From NCBI GenBank assembly GCA_040954595.2, contig CM082595.2, positions 5,766,001 through 5,830,000 of the forward strand: DNA of 64,000 bases, given 5' to 3'. This DNA comes from Balanoglossus misakiensis (taxonomy: Eukaryota; Hemichordata). The notes below the pieces were generated by a model, which saw only the letters and a program-made list of their open reading frames with translations, searched no databases and was not told where the DNA came from. Both the position numbers and the translations under genes were made by a program. Below are positions 45,501-59,900 of the stretch, in pieces (the stretch's first letter is position 1; every line of letters starts with the position of its first letter).

Positions 45501-47855
45501 CACTAAAAGATCGCCGTCTCCCGCCAACAATTGACGTGCACACGGAATTCTACTGCACACAGTTGTCAAGGGCACTTGAAAGTCATGCATTTTTCTCATT
45601 TTTATTCCGAGCTTGCTTTGTCCTTTACTACTTGAGAATATTGTACACACAAAATGAGGATGGCGGTGATGGTGTCGATGATGATGATGAATACTAAAGT
45701 ATGAACAAGTGATAAATAGGATTATTCATTATTTTCTATTTAAGTATTGTACATGTACTAGTCAGCAATTACAGGTCGTTCGTCTGTCTTTTTGAAGGAC
45801 AGATGTATATCTCGTGCACACGGCGAAGAAAATGTGCACTTCCTGAAGGCATCCGCTGTCGTGCGGATGTGACTTGCGGCGGTCACGTAGCCAGTCTTAA
45901 CTCCAAAACTGTTAACCTCTTTTTTTAAATTAGCTATAGCTTTTATAATATGCAAATAGATGGTATACTGTCTCTTATGCAAATATAAGGATAGTTACCA
46001 TGATCCAGGCAATCACGGCTTTTCACTTGGGTGGCTATGCAAATAACGTCTGCCACCACATGACCATACGAGGATTCAGGAACGCCGGTTAATTATGCGT
46101 GTATGTAAATTAGAGGTGGTCGTATCCCTTTAATATAATCAAACGCTCCACAACGATGACGAAGCGTGTGCACATGTTAAAGGTATGGAATGTGTTTACA
46201 GGGCCACAGGCCTAAGAAAATAACTGTAATCCTGGCCAGTAAAGATGTCGCATCGTGAAATTCTGGCCAAATCGTGCCGTATCCTCGAGAGATAACTCTC
46301 GCCCTGATAATCAAGAATTTCTAGCAAAAAGACCCACAGCCGCAATCGGCCTTCGTGTCCGAATCTCCCGCAGTTACATCTTTGCTGCATTAGTCGTCCG
46401 CAAAAAATCGCTCAGTCTGAATCAACATCCATTTAGATTACGCCTTTTAGCAATAAAGAGCTGCGTGTGATATCGCTGGGTTGTAAATCTGAGCCACTTC
46501 TAAACGCCAAGAATTGAGCCTAGTTAAAACCCAATAACTGCCACTTTTAGCATCTTTTTAATGGATAACATATTTCAATCTTGTCTTATCCTAAGTCGAC
46601 AGATGACAACATTTTGAAATTGTAGAAATTCTAATAGCCATAGGCAACTGAATAAACGGATGTTGCACTCATTTATTATTTAACTAGTTTATATGTAAAT
46701 TAACTACATTCAGATGTTGATAGGCCTAATACATTTTTGCATACCTATCAGTAAACTCATTCAAGGAAACCGTTCAGGTTTGACAGTAAGCTCATGAAAA
46801 CAATGCAAAAATGCCCATTTTTGCCTGGTTTCACGAAGTATGGTGGTAATGTTTCTGTCAAACAATGCAAACAATGCAAAAATGTCATTTTGCCTGCTTC
46901 CACAAAGTATGGTGGTAATGCTTCTGTCAAAAGCCATTTTTTTCCTGCGATTGTAGTTTGCTGGAATTTAACACTTCGGCCGTGCTCACCTACCGGATAT
47001 TTGCCATCCTGAAAAGAGGCACGTTTAGAACATATGGCTATGTTTGCAGCAGCGCAGGGTGTCCGAAATATCTGCAGGGTATTGAATAAAACTCTTCAGA
47101 GAGCGGCTGCCCTGGACTCGAATCACCGAGAGGCTGTCCAAACTTAATCATCCAGTGGCTTGTGTGTTTACTTAGTGCCTGGTGAAGCAGAAACCATGGC
47201 CGCCGGCGATGCCGGTTTGAAAACAACACTTGTCGCACAAAGTTGGGCAAACAAGATTAAAACTGGCCCGAAGCGGATGGATAAAATCGTGTCTAATCTC
47301 CGTTATCCCCTCCCAAGAAAAAACGCGTGGTCTAAAAGAATCGTTTCGACCACACTCGATACTCTCGCTCCCTACGTGTAGTCAACATATACTTAGTTCA
47401 CACTGGGTAGAACTGGAACGTTTCAGAGACACTATGGCATCTGTAAACACAGACGTCAAATCCTTTGGGTCAATTTGTGTCCACACACACATAGACACCG
47501 CGTATTTCAAAAGACCGTTCTTGGTACGCACCACCGCTCCAGATCTTGCAGCAGCAACATTTTCCCAGGGTGTTAATTGAATTAAGCGGAAACGCTTCGC
47601 TAAACAATCCATCCACGAATGAACACCAATTGCACGTTTTCAACTGCAGCAAGAATTGGCCCCAGGCGTCTGTATGGACGCCACTCTTACAAATTAAAAA
47701 TGTATACATTTAATCTAAGACATTTCCGGCACGTTTCCACAAAGTCACCTGTAGATTCACATATAGAAGAGAGGGGTGGGGAGTGGGGTGGGGCAGAGAA
47801 AGAGAAGAGGGAGGGAGGGAGAAAGGGTTCATAGCACATCCGACCAGACTCGTAG

Positions 47856-47925
<70 letters not shown>

Positions 47926-50900
47926 CAGGAAGACAGACAGACATAGAGTCAGACAGACAGACAGACAGACGAAATTTCTGATACGGAAGAATAGCTCTAT
48001 GTGCTAATAAACGGCAAGATGGATGTGCAGAAACGTTCAGAAACGTAATCTACCGAGTCTTTGTCGGATTAGATTGGACATTTCGATACATTAGCTTATT
48101 CAATTAGCGACCAGCCACTGCGCCGACAGATTACGCAAGTGAACATGTCATTTTCGTTTGGACTAACATATGAATAAATTTATCCTATAGCGTGACATGT
48201 TGACGGCAATAAATTCACACCAAAGTGAATTTCGCTCGACTTGATGTGCAGTGATGCGGTGGTAGCAACAGAGAAATGTTGGCCACCGGGACGATGATGG
48301 GAATGGGGGGGAATAGCTGCAATTGACTTTCATTCTACCCCTGAACTGTGTAGGAGCATTGCAGGATTTTGTTTCAGACTGAGAGGAAAAACTTTCTACT
48401 GTGGTCTTGTTGTTTTTATATATAGTGCCAATATCAGGACAGTCACCCCCTGGACATTTCCAACCACTATAGTGAGGGCTAGTGTTAGGGATAGATGGGA
48501 TAAGTGACCGGTGGGTATAGGTGTCCAGGGGGTAACTGCCCTAGAATCACAAACCGTCAAATGTTTCACATACCCTCACAGGCACCTCGCTGTCTTAGCA
48601 CATATGCGCACATCCATCTTAAAGAAGTCTAGACTTTTAAAAAGTCACTTAAAATGTAAAAAGGATCTCGTCAATATTTCTGAATCTCATTCGAGTGGAA
48701 ATCCCATTAGGGCAAAATTACCCGCACCCGGTGCTCGTAGATGAGAAATTAACGTCACACGGAGAAATAAAAAAAGAATATTCCATTGGCAGATGTCATT
48801 TGTAGTCCACTGAATTGAAAAACGCAATGATCCTTGCCCATCAATGTGCGTCTATCAAATCAGACACGAAAATAATATGGTCCGATCGTTAGGCTGTATG
48901 TTTTCCCATTCCCCATGGATCATCGCATAGGCAAAGTATAGACACACTTCTTTCAACGTTAACTCTTGCTTATTCCTGCTCTCGAGTTCCTCCAACTTTG
49001 TATTTATAACCTAGGGGGCCCTTCGGAAGTGCACTGAGATTAATCGCGCCACCGACAATGGCCAAGCAACTTTAATTAATAATGTAGCGTGAATCTGTTT
49101 CAGAACACGATTTCCCCAATGAAAGGACTGCGAATTACCATAAACCATACTTCAAAATTTCGGAAATGAAACCACCACGCTGCAACAGCTGACTTATCAT
49201 GTGAGCTTTATCTTTCATTTCCAGCCAGGAGTCTGTGAAAGATAGAGTTTAATAGACCGTGTCTATGGTTTGTGTGGCGTATCTGCACACCTGGTCTTCT
49301 CTGTACAAGCATATTGTGCGAGTTGCTGAAATTAAACTGAACAGAACGAGCCACTCGTGTCCATAACATCTGGCATTGTCGTCAGGTTTTGATGAAAAAG
49401 GTGTTTTGCTGATTTACAGCCCACACTGGTTGTTTATTCTTCAGTCAGTATGGAACAGGTCCCATATACACCAGTACAGTACAGTACAACCACCCCTGTC
49501 TGTACTGTAAAGTCGTAAAGGTTAAAGAAAGTGTGGGAACGGAGCATTGATTAGTTGTTGTTTATAATAGGCTACAGTGAATCATTGTTACTGTCTTTTA
49601 AGCAGGGGTAGTAAGGTCATACCTTGGGAGCACAATGTCGCCATTTCTTCGGTGGTTGTTTTTTTATTATGTTGGCCCTGTTTGGGCCGGCCGGACCACA
49701 TTGTCTAGTGTCTATTACCACACAAAGAAACACTTCAGACTGCAGTTACTCGTGAATACGACGTCACTCGTAGTCAAGAAGTGTCGTTGAAATAAAAATT
49801 CATTACATGACTGTGATTGCTTTGTGTTTTGAAGCCTGTAATAAAACCGTCCCATTGTAAACATCTTGAGATTGAAGACACAGAACACCGGAATCATAAT
49901 CCCCATCATTATAAGTATACTCTTGTCCTTGCTGGACTAATTCAAAATTACACGTAAAACCAACAATGTGAACTCTGGACGAGTATCAGGGTCACGACTC
50001 CCTATCGAGTAGATGGGATTTGCAAATAGGATTTTCAGGACTTATGCTATTGAAGTTCGATCAAATATCTAAATATGATTACACTCAGACTTTGCCATAA
50101 TATAGCGAAAAGCCTTTCATCACGCGAATGTGGCAGTTCTTAGAGCAAGCTGATTGCCAAAGGATTTAGGGCGATGTAAAGGCTTTATGTATCATGTTCA
50201 GCTCCAAAGGCCTAAATTGACTGCTTCTTCCATTGAGGAGTGACTGGCATTATATTATGCACTACAGAAATGCCAACTTTAATGAGTATATGTATGTTTT
50301 TTGGTCATGCACGTTAAATGCGGGACGTGCACATTGCACGCATCATGAAATTGCACCCGTGTGCGATCAAGCATGCTCTAATCAACCTGTGTGAGTGCAA
50401 CCTTTAGGGACGGAGGTTTTCGTGTCAAGGTATGCCGTAGTTCAGGGTTCAAGCCTATTGTCTTCGGTGGCGGGAAAATTCCCCTGGGAATCCATTTATG
50501 CAGAAATCAATGTGGAATAATTAAATGCGCGCGCATCCTTGACCGCAAGTAAACGTTTTGTGGTGGACATAAACTGAAGACGCTAGTTTGCTACAGCCAG
50601 TTTCTTGAGGAAGAAAATAGGGTTTGGAGAAGTGGGCAGTGTCTTGTGGACAGTGTGGTGGAATTTGTACCATCTACATGTGTACTTATATTATATAAGT
50701 CGCACATACACAAAAGCGTGTTGTCTGTTCAACAAGACCAGCTTATTTCTGCAATTATAAAATGTTCTATGTAAAACTTGACAAATTCAGTTCGGATGCT
50801 ATTCTGAGTGAACTAACAGGTCAGATGGGGTTTACGATGTGTACCGTCCTTGACAATAGTTTACCTTTACTCTCACCAATGGACGTGAGAATTTGCGCTG

Positions 50901-53900
50901 AATTCCAACTTTATTAGCTTGAAATGCTCAAAGTCTGGTCCTAGAGGAGATCTTTCGAACTGAGGTCCTGGGTTCGATTCTTAGAACGACCCTCAGAATT
51001 GTGTCACTCTGAGAGTTGATACGATCTTCTTATGACGTTTCACTGTTCCGTGCAGAATGGTGAAATTCCAGCGGTGTTCTCCTCACTATTGTCAATGCCT
51101 CGCGGCCGTGTCTCGTCTTGTGATTCCATCATACTGATAAAGAACTATCCCGACGCCGTAACGATTGGTGAGGAGGAATGTCAAACAGTTCGAAATTTTA
51201 GTGTGAAATTCTTGTTCATTTGGTGCCCTGAACACAAGAAGCTTTCTAACGGTTTATGCCTCTCGCGAGTTTAACAGATGGCAAGAAAATCCCTATGATG
51301 TTTCGTCAACAGCAGTGTTAACCACAGCGTTGCTTGTGGGATAATACTTTACCTACTGGAGCGTACACTGGGGTTATTATTTTGTGCTGAGGGCCGCGAG
51401 ACACATCTATAGGCATTTAGCATACATTTTACTTAACCAAAATAGCCGCTTCCATAAGAGGACAAGACACGATTTCGTTTGCACAATCGCAATTAGTAAA
51501 TTACAATGTCACCACCCTGTTGCAACCGCAATTAGTAAATTTCAATGTCACCACCCTGTTGCGAGTTCTCTACATAAACAATTTGGAGCTAATCTGCACA
51601 TTACTTTAGAATTAGAAATTTGGACTGGGTACATGTCTATAATCGGCTATTACAAATGCACTAGATATTGCCAAATGTTAGAATCATGCCCAAGCCGGTT
51701 TTGCACAGTGGAATCTTTTACTACTGAGGTTGTTTTTTTTACTTGACATATGGCATACGTTATAAGTGATGGTAGCAAGGTTGGCAGGTGCATTAGTTGA
51801 GCCAACTAATGTATGCCCGACAGTGTCACGTCTGTGATTTGGTGGATAACCTATGTATTAATTGGACTGACTCCTTCCCATGTGTGTAATCCAAACCTTC
51901 CATTTGCGTTTGTACAGATAACAGACTACGAGTCTCCCCCAGCTATGTTATCAAAGTACAACCGCCGAGAAACTGCTTGACATTTTGGTTTGGTGTCCGT
52001 TGAGAGCGTTATCTTCGCTGTACTTTTCTTTATATTCCCCTATTTTATCTTATTAGTCTGTACACGTGATTTTATCACAATGACGCTGGTGGTGTACATG
52101 AGTGTATTTCCTTCCGGTAATCACGAACAGAAGTGATATTCTCAGTATTTTAAGAATAGGCAATACTAGTCCTTTATTTGTTTTCAACTCAGTACAATAG
52201 CATTTCTAGGAAAATCGTATTATATATTTAAGTTAAAACACAGGAAATCACCCATAGCAATTTTCAATATATACCGGAAGTGCGGTGTTTGAACATGTCG
52301 CTCCTGAAATACCACGCTCTGTTATGTTACGTTTCTCAACATGTCAGTGAAATATAAAAGACACGAAAAGTACTGTAGTGCACAGCCAAGGAATTCATAT
52401 TTTAACCATCGTTTGTGGACGCGTACACAGCATGGTGTATAATAGCTATAGCTCAAATATGGCACTTCCGGTTTCGTAGTTGCTGTATTTTCAATGATTG
52501 TTTAGAACTTCCTGGTAAATCTAAAACACGTGCTGTATACATTGACAAAAGCAATTGCCGAGGGTCGCGGTGTCTCCAGGCAGCCGTTGTGAGGGAAGTG
52601 ACCGAGAAACACCGACTTGCAGACTACGTTGCGTCGTAATGATCAGTCTTCAACATGCCCCATCATAGATCGGCTTGTCGCGATGATCTTCTAAGGCGTA
52701 CCCTTGGGTAGTGCATGGCGCCTTTTACGGTTTACAAATCCATACATTCCCAAATGACACTTAAAGCGATTTACTGTAACGAGTATTCTTTTGGATTGCT
52801 TGGAGACAGCTATAGATGGGTGAGGTTCGTTGTGAGTTGTTAGTTACCTCGTAGTTCTAAACAATCATTGAAATACACCAACTGCGAACCATGTCCACTG
52901 TATACCGGAAATACGTATTTGACCCATGACGTATTACACCATGACGTGTCCGTGTCTCAGACACATTATTCAGGCACATTGAAAATATATCTGTAAAACG
53001 TAGCCATATCTTAATCGCTATTTGATTGAATTCATAACGGTTAATAGGTGTCATTTATCCAACAAATCGCTTCTTATGGCGTCGTTAACGGAAAGCAAAT
53101 CTTTGGGCGTGTCTTTTCGTGGGTCCGCACAACAGTAAATTCGTCAAAAGTTCTTTCTTCCGTGACGGTTTTGTGATACATCGGCTGCGTGCCTCGCTGC
53201 ACGATAGCATATCATCATCACAAGCAACCATATCCCCTCAGCCTAAAATTCTTTGACATGAAAATTATCAGCTAGTATTGACCTCAAGCGTGTTAACACC
53301 GCCAGCTACCATTAACTAGTGGATGGGGCCACGCTTCTCATCCCTCGATAAAAAGTAGCAGGCCAGACTATCTGAATAATTTGTGATAGTAACAAGTATA
53401 AATGTCCCAAAAACTGAGAAGGCTTGTCAAGGCAGTTTCAAAGCACCAAATGACACATACGGTACTTATGCCTTTACCAACTAAGCAGCAACAACTACAA
53501 GCTTCTTGTAAAGGCGATGTGACTGTCATATTCAGCTGATTATTGTACGTGTAAATTGGTTTCTCAGACACAAGAGTAAAGTTATTAGGAGTAGGTCAAT
53601 CGAGAAGTAAAGGCACTCACACGGATATGATCTGAAAGGGTACATCTATCAAATTGACAGGGCAGAAGTAAAAAGCTAAACGCATTTCAAAATGTTTATT
53701 GTTGTGTACAAAGTGGCGCAGCGGAGACGGGTTTTCGAAGAACGGAAGTGATGTCGTACCATGAAGGACTAATTCCGCTGTCTGCGTTTTAATCCAAAGT
53801 CAATCCCGCAATATATATTCACCTGTAGTCTACAATTGAATGTGCGGAAATTGACGGCACCCCAGACTCAATGCCGTACGATTTCGTTGCCAGAGTCATT

Positions 53901-56900
53901 TTGTGGGCGCCCAGTCAGAACGGAAGACGACGACACGGGATTTGTTTGCTGTTGAAATATCCGCCGGACGCGTCGATCGTATCAGCGTTCCCTAGTCAAC
54001 ATAATTGCTGTTGCATCGGAACGGAGAATAACATGTCCCTCGACCTAGATTACTAAGGAAATGGAAATGGCTTCATGTAAATGTAGCAATACATTCTTTA
54101 AGGATAGATGCTTTAGATAAAGTCATCTGAAGAGCTGAGAGCAGAATGCAGATGCCTGTTCAAGGGGGGGGGGGGAGAATTAGGGCACTCAATAATTTAC
54201 CCCTCTTTGACAGTCATAGTTCCAGATGTACATACGTCCATATATTTTGTTTTCTTGATTTAAGACTTTCATATTTGTGCAATTAAGGTTCTTTGCTCAT
54301 GTACAGCAAATACCAGCTGTTCTAATCTGTTTAAAACGATGTTATACACATCCGATTGATATTTTATTGGCGACTTTCAATTTGGATTTATATATGGTGC
54401 CTAAAAGTACAGTGCTAGACCAGCAAAAACACACAGTAATCAATTCGTTAGCAATTGAACAACATATCAAGTAATGGCTACCTAACCTCATACTGCATCT
54501 CGAATGAGGTTCGATTCTGATTGTCACGATATGCACATTTTGAAGTGCTGTCCACCAAAGGCGTTTGACCAGATGCTGTTTATTCAGCACATTAAAATCT
54601 CCACACGAGCTCTCTATACGATAACCTGCGTACAATGGGGCAGAGGTGAAAATCTCAAATATTAATAACACCCCGTCTCTTCCGAGTACATGTAGTTTGT
54701 TTTATTCCCCGATCAGTCAGCTGTCATTGCGAGATATAAATTGAGATCTACTCCATCAGGGATGTAGACTGGAGCACTCGCATTGATCAATAGTGATTGA
54801 AATATTATATAGTCTGTAATTAAGTTCTCCGAAAAGACGCACCTGCCAAGGATAACAAAAGTGACAGATAAATCCCGCCTGATGTAATCAATGCAATCTT
54901 AATTGCCATGTGTGTCTGTTGGCGTCTGTTCTGTTGACTCAAAACACCCTGCTGTATCTTGTCAGGGTTTTCGTTCTAATCCCATACATAGTAGATGGCT
55001 CAGACAAATGTCTATCATTGAATGCGCGTGGTACAGCTAGCCTGGATTGCTTCGAGGACAGGCTGCCGGGGACGAAACTGTGCTCAGCGAGTACTGTTGA
55101 GGTGGTTATTTTATTCCAGGTACCCCACTGCATTGTAATCATTGTCATGCGGAATACATAAAAAAATCTCTCGCAGTGATGCACTTGCAAGTACTTGTGT
55201 GTGTGTGTGATACTGACTCACGGCGCGTCGTTATAACTCGTATTGCGATTGGTGCTACGTTACTCTCCTCGCAGACCAAGACAGCGTGTTGATCTAACCC
55301 GTTGTATGACTGCATGGCTAATGGTTACAGCTTCTTGGAGTAATTTGGCCGAGCTTTCAAATAGGCGAAACATATCGTCGTCCAAGGCGACTTAATTCGT
55401 TTATCCGTTGCCGCACGCTCTTCGAAACGCTGCAGACAATTTCAGACAACGTCTAGCTGAGATTGTCATGTGAACATTTTTTACACGGTCAACATTTGCA
55501 GAGCGAAAATGCTTTGCTAATGTTCTTTATAGGACTTGGATCCTCCATGTTAATGACCCAAATAAACTGGTTTGCACAATTGTCATACTAGACCCCGACA
55601 TTCATGATCCACTTCAGATTTATTTGCCAACCTTTACAGTTTGTCGAAGTTTTCGAGACTCCTATCATAAAAATGCTACTATCGTCCTAAATGCTGTGTT
55701 TATGTATTAAGGGTTATTTGCGCGTCCACACTATGTCAAGAACTATACTCAAAGGAGAATCAAAACATATTTGTTTTTAAAGGCCCCTTTAAGCTCTGTT
55801 GGCATCTTGCCAATACAAACCATTGTGCATGTTGATGTCGTTAGAGAGTTTGTGATTGGATTTCTTCTGGGCAGTTGTTGTTGTACGTGTATGCTGTTCC
55901 AGCTCTATCGTGTTATCCATTACAACAAATTTGATTGAGAAGACCTCTTCGCCCAGAAAACATTGCAGACGCTAAAGGCGTATTTAGCGAGTCTACATTT
56001 CTCGCTACCCCTGTAATAAAACAATGGCAATCTGCAATGCTCTTTTTGAAGTCGGTATATTGACATGCTAAACAAATGCCAAAGTACTAATACATGTACT
56101 GAGCTTGATAACAACAAAAGCTACACACAAGAAAACTAATACCTGGGCCCGTTAAAAATTAGGTCACCTTGCCACTAAGGGAAAGGGTAGATGAAGGTGC
56201 CATTATTCGCGACATAATAGTTCTTGCAAAGCTGATGCATAGCACACGACCCTGGATAAGAAAACGAAAGGGCAATATCCTTGGTGTCTGTTGGCGTCAT
56301 TCTGAATTTGCTACATTCTGGATTGGACAATGTGTAATGTCTACAGATTTTACCTTAATGTTGTTTGTTTGATTGTTTGACAATCATGTCATTAATTATA
56401 AAAGACAAATGCATAACCATTACCTCAGAGTTATTTTATGGTATATGCATAATTTATACACCATGATTACCTTTTATGTCACTGCAGGGTGACCTGTAAC
56501 CTGTGATTCTCTATGGTTCAGAGGGCAGAACAACATATAAGTCGTAATTTCATAATTTCTTCCTTCAAAATATGTATTTTTCACGTATTATTTTTCACTC
56601 ACCATGTGTCTTTAATTTCAACAATTTCTTACAGGATCAAAACAGAGTCAAACGACAAATGAGAACGTTTGTACGACAAGCGGTTGTGTTCAAACCGGTG
56701 AGTCACGTGACTATTACGTCATCCCCTTTTATAATATTTTGATAATGATACTGATGTAAAGCATGCAGGCATATTCACGTTGATGAAACGAAATCGCATG
56801 GTCACATTTTTTTTCGGAAGAGAAACTTTCAGATCTAGAGTTAATCTGATATATCAACGAGAAGCGAACAGCGGATAACCAATAAACTACAAATAATGGA

Positions 56901-56951
56901 CATTGAAAATAGAATGAATACTTGATACAATTACATGTATTATTATAATAT

Positions 56952-56994
<43 letters not shown>

Positions 56995-59900
56995 TTTTAA
57001 GAGGGAAGTCTGTGTTACAAAATAGATTGTAATTTCCCTCGAAGCCTTCTAGGCTCACAACTATATTTATTTACATAATAGGTACATACAATTCATAACA
57101 TGAAGCCAATGCTGTCGGTCGGAATTGTAGTTTAACTTTACTTTTGCTTCCACTCAGCGTCGGAGCTGTTAAAGAAAATGGATTTATCCGTCGATCCGTG
57201 TGTTGACTTTTACCAGTATGCGTGCGGCAAGTGGGAAAGGGGTCACTACATACCGGAAGATCAGTCAGTCTACGACATTTTCACTGAAATGAGGGACAAA
57301 GTGGATCTCATTGGCAAGCGTAAGTCGCATCTTGTCTCCATGTGTGTTTAATAATGTCTAGTCCGAACAAAATGGCGTCTATATATTATCTCTTTGTTTA
57401 TACATATAGGTGGTTGAATCCGACTAGATTGTAAAGATTTTATTTTTGGAAAACATTTTTAATGCGGAAACTATCAAACTTATATCTTTATTCTAACTGT
57501 TGAAAAATGATTCTAATTCTTAAACGATCTGGTCCAGATACAGCCTTCCTTATCAACTTACATAACACATGTCATTCAGTAATAATCCATTGGCAGCAAA
57601 AGTCATTAGTTGCTTTATACTCCAACTTAACCCAGTATATTTATTGTATTTTGTGTTGATTTTGTCGACAGGCCTTCTGGAAGAAGAGAGCCCGCCGAGC
57701 GAGCCTGAATTTATCACGAAGGCCAAAACCTTCTATCGGTCTTGTCTCGATGAATGTGAGTATATAAATCAAGTGTGGGGACGAAAAATCTTCTGCAATG
57801 CTATGAGAAAAAGAAGGACCTGCATTAGGAAAAAATAGCTGTAACATTTGCTGAAAAAAATTTGCAGACATTACAAAATCCTGTAACCCCCAGAAGTCAA
57901 TGACCATTGGATTTTTGAGTGTCATGATTTGTATCAGCACGCCTGTATTGTTGACATCTAGAAGTACCTAACAATAATAGTTGTGTTTGCGTTTTAGCTC
58001 AAATTGAGAAGCATGGGAAAGAGCCGATATTAGCTTTCATAGCTGATCTTGAAGGTTGGCCTGTTATGGGAACTGGTTGGGACAGAAACACATGGAATTT
58101 GGTGAAAGTATTGGGGAAACTGCGCACAGTATACGACACGCGGACGGTCATCGACATGTGGATTGCAGCCGACGACAAGAACTCGGACAAGCATATAATT
58201 TTTGTGAGTTTTTTTTCTTATACACGAATTTTTGTTAAAGCATAGTCTGAGTGTGACCTCAACGAATACTGTAACATTTTTGCGAAAGTTCTTTAATAAC
58301 ACTGAGAAAAATGGGCACTTTCTGTTGTATTTATCCCACACGATAATGTCCCGTTGTATCTTTGAAAACCTTTGTCCTCGATTTTGTTTCATAAATGTAT
58401 GCTATTTTGTTGGCAGGTGGATCAGCCAAGCCTTGGAATGCCGAGCAGGGATTATTTCTTGAAAAACACAACAGAAACGGTAAATACGTTCATGGCAAAT
58501 TTTAACGCTTTCACCAGCACGGTTTGGTTCAAATCAATTATTTTCTATGATAAAGTTGGACCTGTAAAGAGGGGACTTGGGTGGAATGGTTAAAGGTCAG
58601 CTGCCCTCTACGAAAACTGTACCGTTAAGCAGTGCAATGTACGACATTGTGGTTATTCAAATTCGTCCAGCATGCTGCTGTGCCTGCAGCTGTATATTTT
58701 GAGCAAAACAGACGTAAACCCATCCTTTTTATCATGGTTAAAATGTCATATAGGCTGGATTTATAATTCTACTTTTTTATTTCAGTATATGAATGCATAT
58801 CTTGATTATATGGTCAACATAGCCATGTTACTACGAACGGACGACGATGAAGAAGATGTTCGTCGCCAGATGGAGGACGCGCTGGCTTTTGAAACAAAAA
58901 TGGCCGAAGTAAGATGTGCTCTCTCCCCCCCCCTCTCTCTCTCTCTCTCTGTGATAATGTACACGAATGGTATGAAGCATATTGATTTCAAAATGGAAAG
59001 CAACATTTTCAATTTGTGTGGGTATTTTAGATATATTTGGTATGACCACAAGTTCTAAGTTCTTATTAATGTAAAACATTGATAACGATTTGTTTACAGT
59101 ACAGTGTCCCAAAGGCAGATCGTCGAGATATGGACAAGCTTTACAACAAGATGACGATACGAGAGTTGCAAGATCAAGTACCACAGGTGAAACTAAGAAC
59201 AGCTTGCTGATAGAACAGCTTGCTCGACAAAATCATCATGGCATATTCAAATACATGGAGCTCTCTTTTATACCCGAAACATACATGTAAACTCTGTTGT
59301 GATTCGCTGTTTAAAAGGCGTGGGCGTCGTCCTGCCTGCTGTTCCCATACGACATAGCAGGTCATAGGTCATACGGCAGTTGCTAGCGAGACAAATTATG
59401 CGGAAATTGGGACTGCTACAATGTACATCAGTGAAAACATTATTGTTGTTACATTGTATTCCACTGTATGTCATGGCAAACAGTCCATCGTTACTTGTTA
59501 GCACATTCCTAGTTTATTTGATACACGTGAAACTTATGCCATACAGTTGATGAAAAAGATGTAACAAATAACAAAAGTCGTGTGGCGCCAACTGTTTCCG
59601 TCAGTTGTTACATTTTGATCATTTGTGTCTCCCGCTGTGTGACATATATGTGGTTCTAATATATGATGCTTTCTTTTCCCGAATCTACAGTTTGATTGGA
59701 TGACTTTTATGCAAATGTCAACGCCTGACACCAAAATCGATGAAAACGAATATATTGTTAACTACTCGCCTTCATTTATCACTAACCTGGGTGAATTAAT
59801 CGCTACAACACCAAAAAGGTAGTATTTTTATTTCTGTTATATTTTGATATCACTGTTAAGTTTGTATGAAACTTTGAAGCACAGACGTAAGCCGTGTGAT

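Larger units (their letters stand above)
42801..56634 (+). other. First intron of the M13 peptidase (13.8 kb), no gene seen
   Basis: This long intron separates the membrane-anchor exon from the ectodomain exons. It holds paired E2F-like motifs (42880-42910), tandem duplications near 43830, 46801 and 51488, a diverged repeat pair (43277/46522), a polypurine-GATA-ACAG tract near 47763-47970, a possible SINE near 50918, and a G run near 54163. ORFs inside are short (120 aa or less) and unlike known proteins. An alternative first exon with an excellent start context (AAACCATGG) at 47196 is conceivable, but its only in-phase donor (GTTTGA) is poor. Confidence 0.8.

Noticed and set aside
47196-47381. 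61-codon ORF with excellent start context (AAACCATGG)
   Set aside because: No recognised product; as an alternative peptidase exon it would need the poor GTTTGA donor. Kept only as a possibility in the intron note.
53871-54056. 61-codon GC-richer ORF in peptidase intron 1
   Set aside because: No domain, no acceptor or donor in a compatible phase; likely chance.
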